Source: Caproicibacter fermentans (GTDB lineage Bacteria > Bacillota > Clostridia > Oscillospirales > Acutalibacteraceae). Taken from it: a stretch of 64,000 bases of DNA. Location of the stretch: positions 1 to 64,000 of the forward strand of contig NZ_VWXL01000003.1 in NCBI RefSeq assembly GCF_009746625.1. Direction: 5' to 3'. The notes under the pieces are model-generated. The model was not told the origin of the DNA. It saw only the letters and a program-made list of their open reading frames with translations, and made no database searches. This document shows, piece by piece, positions 15,151-23,760 of the stretch. The translations under genes were made by a program, and so were the position numbers. The first letter of the stretch is position 1; each line of letters opens with the position of its first letter.

Positions 15151-15354
15151 TTATCCGCCGTCTTTCCCGTTTCCGTTTTGTCCGAACAGCGGCTCGGATA
15201 CTTCCGACGCGGCCATCAGGGAAAGCTGATCTCCGACCACATTCAGGAAAGCGCCGAGAACATTCATTTCGTCGGCGCTTAATTCCCGGGAAATATCCAG
15301 CGCGAACGCCGTGGCCGCCAGCACCAGCTTTGTACCGTAGTCGTTTCGGCTCAT
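15151..15354 (-). CDS. Small conserved hypothetical protein
   Basis: 67 residues starting MSRNDYGTKLVLAATAFALD, with SADEMNVLGAFLNVVGDQLS and a Gly/Asn-rich tail. It is mostly helical with a mildly hydrophobic N-terminal helix. Similar short proteins occur in Oscillospiraceae-type genomes, without known function. The start at 15354 is preceded by GGGGATGATG. It lies on the same strand as sdaAB but 119 bases upstream of it. Confidence 0.5.
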   Translation of the reverse strand: MSRNDYGTKLVLAATAFALDISRELSADEMNVLGAFLNVVGDQLSLMAASEVSEPLFGQNGNGKDGG

Positions 15355-15416
15355 AACATCATCCCCAGAAGACCGTGTCATAGAAGCATATGGCGGCAAA
15401 TATTCAATTAGAATGA

Positions 15417-15445
15417 TTGCGCCGAACGCTGCGCGGATTTATAAT
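15417..15445 (+). promoter_or_regulatory. Promoter of the YbjQ-family gene
   Basis: TTGCGC (15417-15422), 17-base spacer, perfect TATAAT (15440-15445). Confidence 0.65.
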
Positions 15446-15481
15446 ATCCGTGTATCGAATTGAAGAAGGAGAGTGTGACCG

Positions 15482-15802
15482 ATGGTCTGTACAACAACGC
15501 CCTCGATCGACGGCAGAAAAATTGCAGAGTACAAGGGGATTGTGTTCGGGGAAGTGATCTCCGGCGTGGATTTCATCAAGGATTTTGCGGCGGGGCTGTC
15601 AAATTTTTTTGGAGGGCGCTCCGGCACCTATGAGGAAGAGCTGATTCAGGCGAGGGAAAGCGCAATTTCCGAAATGGAACAACGGGCCCAGCGCCTTGGC
15701 GCCGACGCCGTGGTCGGGGTCAAGCTTGACTATGAAGTGCTTGGCGCAAACAACGGCATGCTGATGGTAACAGCTTCCGGCACGGCCGTGCGGCTGGAAT
15801 AA
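15482..15802 (+). CDS. YbjQ/UPF0145 family protein
   Basis: 106 residues matching the YbjQ (UPF0145, heavy-metal-binding-like) family. The conserved segments are [38 protein letters not shown] and [16 protein letters not shown] ending in a TASGTAV strand. Members form small pentameric assemblies; the function is not established. The ATG at 15482 follows AAGGAG. It stands alone, 70 bases before a secreted carboxypeptidase gene. Confidence 0.85.
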   Translation: MVCTTTPSIDGRKIAEYKGIVFGEVISGVDFIKDFAAGLSNFFGGRSGTYEEELIQARESAISEMEQRAQRLGADAVVGVKLDYEVLGANNGMLMVTASGTAVRLE

Positions 15803-15872
15803 GTCCGGAATCAAACGAATTATTTTCGGCATTCTTCCCATACTAGTTTTAGGTTTCAGGGGGGAATGCAGA

Positions 15873-16658
15873 ATGGGAAATCACAAAAAAGGATTTAGAA
15901 ATTTTCTTTTTGTTTTTGCGGGTTTTGTTTCGGTTTTTGTTTTTTTTGCGGCGTGTGTTATTACATTTTTAGAGGTTTATTCCTATCGCGACAGCAGGGA
16001 GGAAGCGGCAAATGCGGGCGCCGCTTCCTCCGGCGTTTCTTCGGCGGCCTCGGCCGCTTCGCCGTCCTCCGGAGGTACATCTGCGGCCGCCTCAACGGAT
16101 AAAAATCTCATTCTGGTGAATTACAGCCATAAGCTGCCGGACAATTATGACCCGGACCTTATCACCGTATATGAGGTGCAGATTAACCGGAGGGCCGCGG
16201 CCGCGTATGAAAAAATGAACGCTGCCGCAGCGGCCGACGGAATATCGCTGTGGATTTCTTCCGCGTACCGAAGCAGCGAAAGACAGAGCGAACTGTTTCA
16301 GGAGGAGATCGAAGGGTATTCCAAGTCCTATTCTTCTCCCGATGAGGCGGAGGCATACGCGGAAAAATCGGTAGCCCGCCCGGGCTACAGCGAGCACAGC
16401 ACGGGCCTTGCGCTTGATTTAAACGGGGTGCGGGACGATTTTGACACAACGCCCGCGTTTCAATGGCTGGACGAACACGCGCAGGATTACGGGTTTATTC
16501 TGCGGTACCGGAAGGACAAACAGGAAATCACCAAAATCAAATATGAGCCGTGGCATTATCGCTATGTTGGGGTGGAAAACGCGCGGATGATGAAAGAAAA
16601 GGACCTGTGCCTGGAGGAATACCTTGATTTCCTGCAAAAAAAGGGGAACGTTCATTGA
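15873..16658 (+). CDS. Membrane-anchored D-alanyl-D-alanine carboxypeptidase, VanY/M15B
   Basis: 261 residues. One hydrophobic segment (~10-35) anchors the protein, followed by an Ala/Ser-rich linker (~48-75). The M15B peptidase domain (~85-255) has SAYRSSERQ, the zinc motif SEHSTGLALDLN (His and Asp) and EPWHYRYV (third metal His). It trims the terminal D-Ala of peptidoglycan stem peptides outside the membrane. GGGGGAAT precedes the ATG. There are no van resistance genes nearby, so a housekeeping wall-trimming role is more likely than resistance. Confidence 0.9.
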   Translation: MGNHKKGFRNFLFVFAGFVSVFVFFAACVITFLEVYSYRDSREEAANAGAASSGVSSAASAASPSSGGTSAAASTDKNLILVNYSHKLPDNYDPDLITVYEVQINRRAAAAYEKMNAAAAADGISLWISSAYRSSERQSELFQEEIEGYSKSYSSPDEAEAYAEKSVARPGYSEHSTGLALDLNGVRDDFDTTPAFQWLDEHAQDYGFILRYRKDKQEITKIKYEPWHYRYVGVENARMMKEKDLCLEEYLDFLQKKGNVH

Positions 16659-16683
16659 TTATCCCGCCGAAATTTGGTATAAT
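16655..16683 (+). promoter_or_regulatory. Promoter of gltX-glnS
   Basis: TTGATT (16655-16660), 17-base spacer, perfect TATAAT (16678-16683), 54 bases before gltX. I see no T-box in the short leader. Confidence 0.7.
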
Positions 16684-16736
16684 CTACAATCAGAATCTTT
16701 CATGGCAGTGAACGAAAAAGCAGGAGGGTGTGACCC

Positions 16737-18206
16737 ATGCGGGAGAAAGTCAGGACTAGATTTGCCCCCAGTCCCACCGGCATGATGCATGTCGGGAATC
16801 TGAGGACGGCATTATTTGAATATTTAATTGCGAAATCCGCCGGCGGGGATTTTATCCTCCGCATCGAGGACACGGACCGCGAACGGTATGTGGAAGGCGC
16901 GCTGGACATTATTTACCGCACGCTTGACATGGTGGGACTCAAACATGACGAGGGCCCGGATCTCGGCGGCGGCTACGGCCCCTATGTACAGAGCGAACGA
17001 AAAGACTTGTACCGGAAATATGCGGAGCAGCTGGTGTCGGAGGGCAAAGCCTACCGCTGTTTCTGCACCAAGGAACGTCTGGAATCCCTGCACGAATCCA
17101 AGGAGGAAAACGGCGGCGGCTACGACCGTCATTGCCGAAATCTGTCGGCCGAGGAAGTGGGACGGCTTCTGGCCGCAGGAACACCCTATGTGATTCGTCA
17201 GAAGATGCCGATTGAGGGTTCCACCACGTTTGACGATGTGGTATACGGTCCGATCACGATTGAAAACAGGGAATTGGAAGACCAGATTCTGCTGAAATCC
17301 GATGGTTACCCGACTTATAACTTCGCGAACGTCATCGATGACCACTTGATGAAAATTACCCATGTGGTGCGCGGCAGCGAATACCTGTCCTCTACGCCGA
17401 AGTATAATCTTCTCTACGAGGCGTTCGGCTGGGATGTGCCGACTTATGTGCATTTGCCGCTGATTATGGGTAAAAACGCGGACGGAAGCGTTTCCAAGCT
17501 CTCGAAACGGCACGGTTCCACCGGCTTCCATGACCTGATTGAAGAAGGCTACCTTTCCAGGGCGATTGTCAATTACATAGCCCTGCTTGGCTGGTGCCCG
17601 AAGGACAACCGGGAGCTGTTTACGCTTGAGGAGCTGGTCGAAAATTTCTCCATTGACGGAATCAGCAAATCGCCGGCGGTATTCGATTACGACAAACTGC
17701 TGTGGTTCAACGGGGAAATCATCCGCGCCATGCCGCGGGAAGAGTTCTTGGAAAACGCGATGCCTTATTTTCGGCAGCTGTTCCCGCAGGGCGATTATTC
17801 CTGGGATGTGCTGGCCGGGGTTCTGCAGCCGCGCGTGACCAAATTCAGCGATATTCCGGGTATGATCGGATTTTTAAAGGAACTGCCCGATTATCCGGTC
17901 GACGATTATATCAATAAAAAGAGCAAGACAAATCTTGAAAACAGTGTGGCCATGCTGAAATCCGCGATTGCGAAGCTGGAGGAGCTTGGCGACTGGACGA
18001 TGGAGCCAATCCATGATACCCTGATGGGGCTTGCACAGGAACTGGGGGTTAAAAACGGAACGCTGCTCTGGCCTGTGCGCATCGCGGCGGCCGGAACCAA
18101 GGTAACCCCCGGCGGGGCGATCGAAATTCTGTGTTTCCTTGGCAAAGAGGAAGCGCTGCGCCGCCTGAACGTCGGTCTTGAAAAACTGAACAAGGAGTCG
18201 GTATGA
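16737..18206 (+). CDS. gltX: Glutamate--tRNA ligase
   Basis: 489 residues, a class I aminoacyl-tRNA synthetase that charges tRNA-Glu. The HIGH-type motif is in FAPSPTGMMHVGNLRTALFE and the KMSKS-type motif is KLSKRHG (~255). The C-terminal helical anticodon-binding domain has the usual length. GGAGG is 10 bases before the ATG. It overlaps glnS by four bases (ATGA). Because a separate glutaminyl-tRNA synthetase follows, this enzyme need not mischarge tRNA-Gln. Confidence 0.96.
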   Translation: MREKVRTRFAPSPTGMMHVGNLRTALFEYLIAKSAGGDFILRIEDTDRERYVEGALDIIYRTLDMVGLKHDEGPDLGGGYGPYVQSERKDLYRKYAEQLVSEGKAYRCFCTKERLESLHESKEENGGGYDRHCRNLSAEEVGRLLAAGTPYVIRQKMPIEGSTTFDDVVYGPITIENRELEDQILLKSDGYPTYNFANVIDDHLMKITHVVRGSEYLSSTPKYNLLYEAFGWDVPTYVHLPLIMGKNADGSVSKLSKRHGSTGFHDLIEEGYLSRAIVNYIALLGWCPKDNRELFTLEELVENFSIDGISKSPAVFDYDKLLWFNGEIIRAMPREEFLENAMPYFRQLFPQGDYSWDVLAGVLQPRVTKFSDIPGMIGFLKELPDYPVDDYINKKSKTNLENSVAMLKSAIAKLEELGDWTMEPIHDTLMGLAQELGVKNGTLLWPVRIAAAGTKVTPGGAIEILCFLGKEEALRRLNVGLEKLNKESV

Positions 18207-19894
18207 TGAGCGAAGAGATCAAGAGCGCGGAAGAAACCGAAAGCGCCGGAAATTTTATTCATACCTTTGTCAAAGAGGATGTTGCCCCGGGCGGGCGCTT
18301 TGAGGGGAAGACGGTTCACACCAGGTTTCCCCCCGAGCCGAACGGATATCTGCACATCGGGCACGCCAAGGCAATCTGCATCGACTTTGGAACGGCGGAA
18401 AAATTCGACGGGCTGTGCAATCTGCGCATGGACGATACCAATCCCACAAAAGAAGACGTCGAATATGTCGACGCCATCCGCGAAGATATTCAGTGGCTTG
18501 GCTTTTCGTGGGACGACCGCTTTTATTACGCCTCCGACTATTTTCCGAAGATGTATGAACTGGCGGAAAAGCTGATCCGCGAGGGATTCGCCTATGTCTG
18601 CGAGCTGACGCAGGAGCAATTCCGGGAATACCGCGGTGACCTGACGCATCCGGCGCGCAGCCCGTACCGCGACCGCCCCGCGGAAGAAAGCCTTGATTTG
18701 TTTCACCGCATGCGGGCGGGCGAGTTTGAGGACGGGCGCATGACGCTTCGCGCGAAAATTGACCTGACCTCCGGCAACTTTAACATGCGCGACCCGGTGA
18801 TTTACCGCATCAATCACATGGCGCACCACCGCACGGGAACCGAATGGTGCGTCTACCCGATGTACGATTTCGCGCACCCGATCGAGGACGCCGTCGAGGG
18901 AGTCACTCACTCGCTGTGTTCGCTGGAGTTTGAGGATCACCGCCCGTTGTACGACTGGGTGATCGAGCATATCAATCTTCCCGCGAAGCCCCGCCAGATT
19001 GAGTTCGCGCGCCTTGGCATCAACAATACCGTCATGAGCAAGCGCAAACTGCGGCAGCTGGTTGAAAACAACTACGTTTCCGGGTGGGATGACCCCCGCT
19101 TGCCGACCCTCTGCGGCCTGCGCCGCCGGGGGTACACGCCGGCTTCCATCCGCAATTTCTGCGAACGGATCGGCGTCGCGAAAGTAAATTCCACCGTGGA
19201 ATACGGTTTTCTGGAGCATTGCCTGCGCGAGGACCTGAACGAGAACGCCCGCCGCGCCATGGCGGTTCTGGATCCGGTCAAGCTGGTTCTCACGAATTAT
19301 CCGGAGGATAAAACCGAACGGTTCGACGTAGAGAATAATCCGGAGCGTCCGGAGGCCGGCACCCGTCCGGTCAGCTTTTCACGCGAGCTGTGGATTGAGC
19401 GCGAGGACTTTATGGAAGTCCCCGAAAAAAAGTATTTCCGCTTGTTCCCCGGAAACGAAGTGCGTTTAAAAACCGCTTATGTGGTGAAATGCACCGGCTG
19501 TGAAAAAGACGAAAACGGCAATATTACGGTGGTATACGCCGAATATGACCCGGAAACGCGCGGCGGCAATACGCCGGACGGCAGAAAAGTAAAAAGCACC
19601 ATCCATTGGGTGGACGCCAAAACCTCCGTGGATGCGGAAGTCCGTCTGTATGACAGCCTGTTTACCGTTCCGGACCCGGAGGCGGGGGATTTTCTGGAAG
19701 AGTTAAACCCCAATTCCCTGAAAGCGCTTAACGGCTGCAAGGTGGAGCCCTGGCTGGCGGAAGAGAAGGCGCCCGCCGCGTTCCAGTTTCTGCGGCAGGG
19801 CTATTTCTGCTTGGACAGCCGCGACAGCAAACCGGGGCACCCGGTGTTCAACCGTTCCGTTTCGCTCAAAGACGGCTTTAAAAAGAAAAAATAA
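18203..19894 (+). CDS. glnS: Glutamine--tRNA ligase
   Basis: 563 residues, class I synthetase. The HIGH-type motif is PPEPNGYLHIGHAKAICIDF, the KMSKS-type motif is VMSKRKL (~278), and the C-terminal part holds the GlnRS beta-barrel anticodon domain. Most Firmicutes make Gln-tRNA by the GatCAB route, so a dedicated GlnRS next to GluRS is a lineage trait of some clostridia. It is coupled to gltX and followed by a terminator at 19911. Confidence 0.96.
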   Translation: MMSEEIKSAEETESAGNFIHTFVKEDVAPGGRFEGKTVHTRFPPEPNGYLHIGHAKAICIDFGTAEKFDGLCNLRMDDTNPTKEDVEYVDAIREDIQWLGFSWDDRFYYASDYFPKMYELAEKLIREGFAYVCELTQEQFREYRGDLTHPARSPYRDRPAEESLDLFHRMRAGEFEDGRMTLRAKIDLTSGNFNMRDPVIYRINHMAHHRTGTEWCVYPMYDFAHPIEDAVEGVTHSLCSLEFEDHRPLYDWVIEHINLPAKPRQIEFARLGINNTVMSKRKLRQLVENNYVSGWDDPRLPTLCGLRRRGYTPASIRNFCERIGVAKVNSTVEYGFLEHCLREDLNENARRAMAVLDPVKLVLTNYPEDKTERFDVENNPERPEAGTRPVSFSRELWIEREDFMEVPEKKYFRLFPGNEVRLKTAYVVKCTGCEKDENGNITVVYAEYDPETRGGNTPDGRKVKSTIHWVDAKTSVDAEVRLYDSLFTVPDPEAGDFLEELNPNSLKALNGCKVEPWLAEEKAPAAFQFLRQGYFCLDSRDSKPGHPVFNRSVSLKDGFKKKK

Positions 19895-19910
19895 ATTTTC
19901 TCAATAGCAG

Positions 19911-19946
19911 CGCCCGGTGTGGTTTAAAAACGCACCGGGCGTTTTT
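19911..19946 (+). terminator. Terminator of gltX-glnS
   Basis: Perfect hairpin CGCCCGGTG / CACCGGGCG, then TTTTT, 17 bases after the glnS stop. The remaining stretch to 20281 has no gene. It contains GTCAG / CTGAC near 19980 and the left copy of the dispersed repeat at 20088-20149. Confidence 0.88.
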
Positions 19947-20087
19947 GCTGTGCTTACGAAAGAGTGAAGACTTAATAAATGTCAGTATCCGCTGACAAGA
20001 ACTTTTATTTGTTAATGATTTTAAATCCAAAACATAAAAATTAAGTGATTTTACAAAATATTCAAATTTTAAATTAAAACAGTGTAA

Positions 20088-20149
20088 CAAAACAAGAACC
20101 GCAGGTGTTATATGAACGGAACAAAAAATTCCAAGGAAAAAACAGGAAC
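20088..20149 (+). repeat. Dispersed 62 bp repeat, copy 1
   Basis: About 62 bp that match 22603-22664 at roughly 80-85% identity, including the block TGAACGGAACAAAAAAT. It lies ~130 bases upstream of the C39-like peptidase gene. See findings. Confidence 0.65.
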
Positions 20150-20281
20150 TTTCCAATGCGCATGGGAAGAAATAAAAAAGAAAGAGGATGATACCGATGG
20201 TTCCCGACAGCAGGGAAGAATCTCCCCAAGCGACCTCCTTTTGTACGCCTGTCAATCAAAACAAAATTAGGAGGTAGAAAA

Positions 20282-21181
20282 ATGTTAAAGACTTGGAAAA
20301 AAGCGATCAGCCTGGTTCTGGTTTTTGCCCTGTCCATGATGGTTTGTGTGCCCGCGTTCGCGGAAACGTCCAGTAAAAAGTCTTCCGCGAATAAAGAAAA
20401 ACGTGATTTCGATGGAACACTGATATTGGATAAGTACCCGGTCATGCCTGGCGAAATCGAAAAGAAAGCGTTTGCAAAGGTATATCAGGATTATCAAGAA
20501 GGAAACGCATCCCAAGCTGATATTGAAAAAAAATTAAAATCTTTTTATATTGCTGTCGGAGATACTGAAAATGCGCGAAAAGTATCCGGCTTATCTCTAT
20601 TTCCGGCAATAAGAAAAGAATTAACAGCGTCCGCAGATAAGTACATTTCCGATTTGTATCAAATTTCCCAAGAAAAAAATTATTATTGCGGTCCTGCTAC
20701 AGCAGAAGCAATTTTAGAAGTATTTGATGTCGATATGACACAGTCTGAGCTTGCTTCAAACGATAATCTCCAGACAGAAAAGTTTCAGTCAACCCCATGG
20801 TATGCTGATTCGGTGAATCAATACGTTATGAAAAATGTATTAAATAAATATGCCGATACTTCTTGGTATGAGCCAGAGTCAGCTCCAAGCAGCAGCGATT
20901 TGAAAAGCGAGATAAGAACTGATGTTGACAGCGGTCACGGCATTGCCGCTAATTTTAATTTTAAAAAAGGTGAAAAGCGACCTAAAGGCTATATAAGTGG
21001 AAACCTGGGACATTGGGTTGCGATTGACGGATATTTGAATAATGGGGACACGATTCACTGGGCCGAACCGATTTATGGTGCAAGTTCCGTCAAATGGTCA
21101 GATAATATTAAATCCCCTTATTTGACAGCATCTGCCTCCGACTTTTCAGAATATGTTCAAAGAAGAGGAATTATATGGTAA
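20282..21181 (+). CDS. Secreted C39-like (papain-type) cysteine peptidase
   Basis: 299 residues with a signal peptide (MLKTWKKAISLVLVFALSMM, cleavage after AFA near 28). The C-terminal half is a C39-like domain: YYCGPATAEAIL (active Cys in CGP-A), GHWVAIDGY (active His) and HWAEPIYG (acidic/Asn position). The N-terminal ~130 residues resemble a pro-region or adaptor. AGGAGG is 8 bases before the ATG. There is no ABC transporter next to it, so it is not a bacteriocin-processing C39 transporter; a secreted protease is more likely. It overlaps the next gene by seven bases. Confidence 0.78.
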   Translation: MLKTWKKAISLVLVFALSMMVCVPAFAETSSKKSSANKEKRDFDGTLILDKYPVMPGEIEKKAFAKVYQDYQEGNASQADIEKKLKSFYIAVGDTENARKVSGLSLFPAIRKELTASADKYISDLYQISQEKNYYCGPATAEAILEVFDVDMTQSELASNDNLQTEKFQSTPWYADSVNQYVMKNVLNKYADTSWYEPESAPSSSDLKSEIRTDVDSGHGIAANFNFKKGEKRPKGYISGNLGHWVAIDGYLNNGDTIHWAEPIYGASSVKWSDNIKSPYLTASASDFSEYVQRRGIIW

Positions 21182-22431
21182 ATAAGGCGGGATGTTTTTT
21201 TGCAGCATGTCTTTTGCTGGTCCTGTCTGGGTGCGGGAGAAAGGTGGAAACACCTTCCTCCCAAGCCCCCATCTCATCAGCCGCCTCTGAAGAAGTTTTG
21301 TCTTCTCGGTCCAACCCCCAGTCATCGCAAGGCCCTTTGTCAACGGAATCGGAGGTAAAAGGAACGATCCAATCGGAATGGGGGAATATACCCGTTATTA
21401 ATTTGAACTTCTATGATGAACTCTGCCTTTCCATATCCGAAACGGGTGATCTGTTATATGTTGATCCTAATGAAACACTTGTTGTTCATAATTTAAATAC
21501 GGGCAAAGAGACGCATATCGCTTCCACAAAAGGGCCAACCAACATCACATATGGCTGTATCAACGACAATTGGGTCGTTTGGAAACAAAACCTCGGCGAG
21601 GATAGTATGGCGGATCCCAATTGCGAAATCTATGCGTATAATAGAAAATCCAACAAAACAAACCGGATATTTAAAACGGCAATGGATCAAAACGGCAACC
21701 CCATTTCAGGGAATCAGCCGACCCCCTCCCTGAAAGACGACCGTGTTCTTCTGGATCATGTGACTCAGGTGGATGCGGACAAAAACTATACCATAGAAAC
21801 CTACGAATACGATCTGAAAACCGGTCATAAAAAAACGATTGCTCAACAGTTCGCGGTTCCAAAATTTGGGGAAACCGGGGTTTTCGGTCTGTGTAAAGAT
21901 GAGTCAAGCAATCCTGAACTGAATTACAGCGTCATCAACAAGCTGAAAGGCAGTCAAAAAAAGCCTTGCATGAAACAAGGAGTTCGAATCTATGATTATG
22001 CGACCGATGGCTGCGATTCTGTCATGTACGTATCCCAATCTTTTCAAACAGGAGCTTCACCAAAAGAAACGTTGCTGCTGATGGATCTGCATTTAGTAGA
22101 AAACGGGGTTGAAACGCTGGTCCGAAAAGAGAAACCCGATTATTCGAATATGGGTTATTCATGGCCTTGCCTGAGTAAACGGATTGCCCTGTGGCGATAC
22201 GGGCAAAAGGCCATCGCGTTTGACCGGCTGCTTCGCAGAACCGTTGATTTATCGCCGGGTGAAATTGATTTTACGAGCGGATTTTTCACGAACAATCATT
22301 ATCTGTGTTGGTCCCATATGTCTAGGGAAAGCATCCAAGCAGATAAGGATGAGACTGATTTACTGAGTATTATACGGATTGATGATTTGCCAACGAAGGC
22401 CGAACATGCCGTATCAGCGGGGACTTCATGA
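21175..22431 (+). CDS. Lipoprotein of unknown function, beta-propeller-like
   Basis: 418 residues. The signal peptide ends in a lipobox (LLLVLSGC), so Cys near residue 20 would be lipidated. A Ser-rich linker follows, then ~350 residues with repeated beta-strand patterns (GDLLYVDPNETLVVHNLNTG, CEIYAYNRKSNKTNRIF) reminiscent of TolB/WD-type propellers. No enzyme motif is visible. The start overlaps the upstream peptidase gene, so the two are probably co-expressed at the membrane surface. The call of a propeller is inference from strand patterns. Confidence 0.6.
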   Translation: MVNKAGCFFAACLLLVLSGCGRKVETPSSQAPISSAASEEVLSSRSNPQSSQGPLSTESEVKGTIQSEWGNIPVINLNFYDELCLSISETGDLLYVDPNETLVVHNLNTGKETHIASTKGPTNITYGCINDNWVVWKQNLGEDSMADPNCEIYAYNRKSNKTNRIFKTAMDQNGNPISGNQPTPSLKDDRVLLDHVTQVDADKNYTIETYEYDLKTGHKKTIAQQFAVPKFGETGVFGLCKDESSNPELNYSVINKLKGSQKKPCMKQGVRIYDYATDGCDSVMYVSQSFQTGASPKETLLLMDLHLVENGVETLVRKEKPDYSNMGYSWPCLSKRIALWRYGQKAIAFDRLLRRTVDLSPGEIDFTSGFFTNNHYLCWSHMSRESIQADKDETDLLSIIRIDDLPTKAEHAVSAGTS

Positions 22432-22459
22432 TCAATGGAAATCTACAGTTGTTAACAAA

Positions 22460-22496
22460 GGGCGGTTCTCCCTGTGACGGAACCACTCATTTTTCA
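22460..22496 (+). terminator. Possible weak terminator
   Basis: GGTTC / GAACC hairpin with an 11-base loop, then ACTCATTTTT, about 30 bases after the lipoprotein stop. Confidence 0.4.
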
Positions 22497-22602
22497 AACA
22501 GCAACGACTGTAACGCCGATTCGCATTATCATAAATTCACAACAGTCATATGATTTTTCTCTTTCACTACCAACAAAAGACTCTGAAATTGACCTCTCTA
22601 TT

Positions 22603-22664
22603 CAAAACAAGGACCTCAGGTGTTCTGTGAACGGAACAAAAAATCCCAAGGGAAAAACAGGAGT
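22603..22664 (+). repeat. Dispersed 62 bp repeat, copy 2
   Basis: Second copy of the 20088-20149 repeat, ending ~30 bases before the small lipoprotein gene at 22695. An open frame spans it (22474-22677), but the first copy is not open in the same way, so I treat it as non-coding. Confidence 0.65.
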
Positions 22665-22694
22665 CCACACTTGTTAAGTAAAGGGAAAAGCTGA

Positions 22695-23288
22695 ATGATG
22701 AAAAAAGCAGTTATTGTCCTGTCAATTCTCTTTTTGGTCGGGTTAGGTACCGCCTGCCAATCTTCTTCCTCTGAATTCGCCGCAAATAGGGTTTCGGAAA
22801 CTCATTTACAAGAGGCTCTCATCAATTCATTTAACCTTCAATGGTTTGAGGACTGCTGCCGATTTCAGGATATGGTAAAAAAGATAGCGGAATCGTCCTC
22901 CGGCGACAAGAGATCGGCAGATTATCTTTTGGGTTATATCGATTGCGATACCAAAGCTCAGCCAAGGTATATCAAAATTATTTACACGAGCCAAAAAGGA
23001 CTGAACGAACCGGTTCTTCCTCAGGAGCTAAACTCACGATTTGCTGATTTTTTCAACGCAAAGGCGGCTTATCAAAGGAATTTAAAAAAAGTCCTGCAGG
23101 AGAAAGGTCAATTCCCCACAGACCGTTCCTTTCAGCAAAACACTGAAACATTAGTTTCTCTCTCGGACAGTTTATTTGTTAAAACAAAAGACATCGGCAA
23201 GGGAGACAGTCTTACGAAATTCCAAACGACATTAAAAAAAGCAACGGAATGTCTCAATGCAGCTTTCCCCGACTCTACTTCAAAGTAG
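22695..23288 (+). CDS. Small lipoprotein of unknown function
   Basis: 197 residues. The signal peptide MMKKAVIVLSILFLVGLGTAC has a lipobox GTAC, so Cys21 would be lipidated. The rest is a mostly helical domain (EALINSFNLQWFEDCCRF, KIIYTSQKGLNEPV, LTKFQTTLKKATECLNAAF). No known family. AAGGGAAAAG precedes the tandem ATGATG start. A terminator follows at 23305, so it is the end of this transcription unit. Confidence 0.65.
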   Translation: MMKKAVIVLSILFLVGLGTACQSSSSEFAANRVSETHLQEALINSFNLQWFEDCCRFQDMVKKIAESSSGDKRSADYLLGYIDCDTKAQPRYIKIIYTSQKGLNEPVLPQELNSRFADFFNAKAAYQRNLKKVLQEKGQFPTDRSFQQNTETLVSLSDSLFVKTKDIGKGDSLTKFQTTLKKATECLNAAFPDSTSK

Positions 23289-23304
23289 TGACCCCAAACA
23301 ATAA

Positions 23305-23345
23305 CAGCGGGCCGTCAGAGAAAAGCTGTTGGCCCGCTGATTTTT
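23305..23345 (+). terminator. Terminator of the lipoprotein gene
   Basis: Perfect nine-base stem CAGCGGGCC / GGCCCGCTG, then ATTTTT. Confidence 0.85.
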
Positions 23346-23367
23346 ACAGGAAAGGGGGTTCGGATTA

Positions 23368-23670
23368 ATGAAAAAGCTTTTCATAAGAGTAGTTGGACTT
23401 GCGCTGCTGTTCTTTAATATGATGTATTGTGCCGATACGGTACAGTCAATATGGGTAACAGAATATGAATGGGTTGCTTTCCTGGGTACGGGAAGAAGTT
23501 TAGTGGATTATATTCATCCGTTTACATTTTTTGCCGTCATCGTCAATTTTGGCATTGCAATCTATCTTCTGTATCTGTCCAGAGGGAAGCAGAATGGCAA
23601 AGCCGATCACGATTGTTCCGAGAAGCAGCAGATCAGCGAAGACAGGGACAAGGAAAAAATTCAAAAATAG
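23368..23670 (+). CDS. Small membrane protein with two membrane segments
   Basis: 100 residues. Hydrophobic segments lie at ~8-25 and ~48-70 with a short outside loop (WVTEYEWVAFLGTGRSLVDY) and a charged cytoplasmic tail (SEKQQISEDRDKEK). AAAGGGGG precedes the ATG. Not recognised. It is the first of a run of small membrane protein genes. Confidence 0.6.
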   Translation: MKKLFIRVVGLALLFFNMMYCADTVQSIWVTEYEWVAFLGTGRSLVDYIHPFTFFAVIVNFGIAIYLLYLSRGKQNGKADHDCSEKQQISEDRDKEKIQK

Positions 23671-23760
23671 GTAAAAAATCCTGACGTAAACCTGCGCCGG
23701 GATTTGCCGTTTCTTTGTTCCACGTTTATATAGCTTTTTGAAAAAGGAGGAAGCAAAGCT

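Noticed and set aside
15873-16658. Vancomycin resistance (vanY)
   Set aside because: The enzyme is a generic M15B carboxypeptidase; no vanR/S/H/A/X genes are nearby.
16684-16736. T-box riboswitch upstream of gltX
   Set aside because: The leader between the -10 and the start is only about 50 bases, far too short for a T-box.
17906-19219. A 437-codon open frame on the minus strand across gltX/glnS
   Set aside because: It is a shadow of high-GC codon use in glnS; no ribosome binding site, no recognisable protein features, and the plus-strand genes are certain.
22474-22677. A 67-codon open frame spanning repeat copy 2
   Set aside because: No ribosome binding site, and the matching repeat copy at 20088 is interrupted in the same frame, so the conservation is not at protein level.
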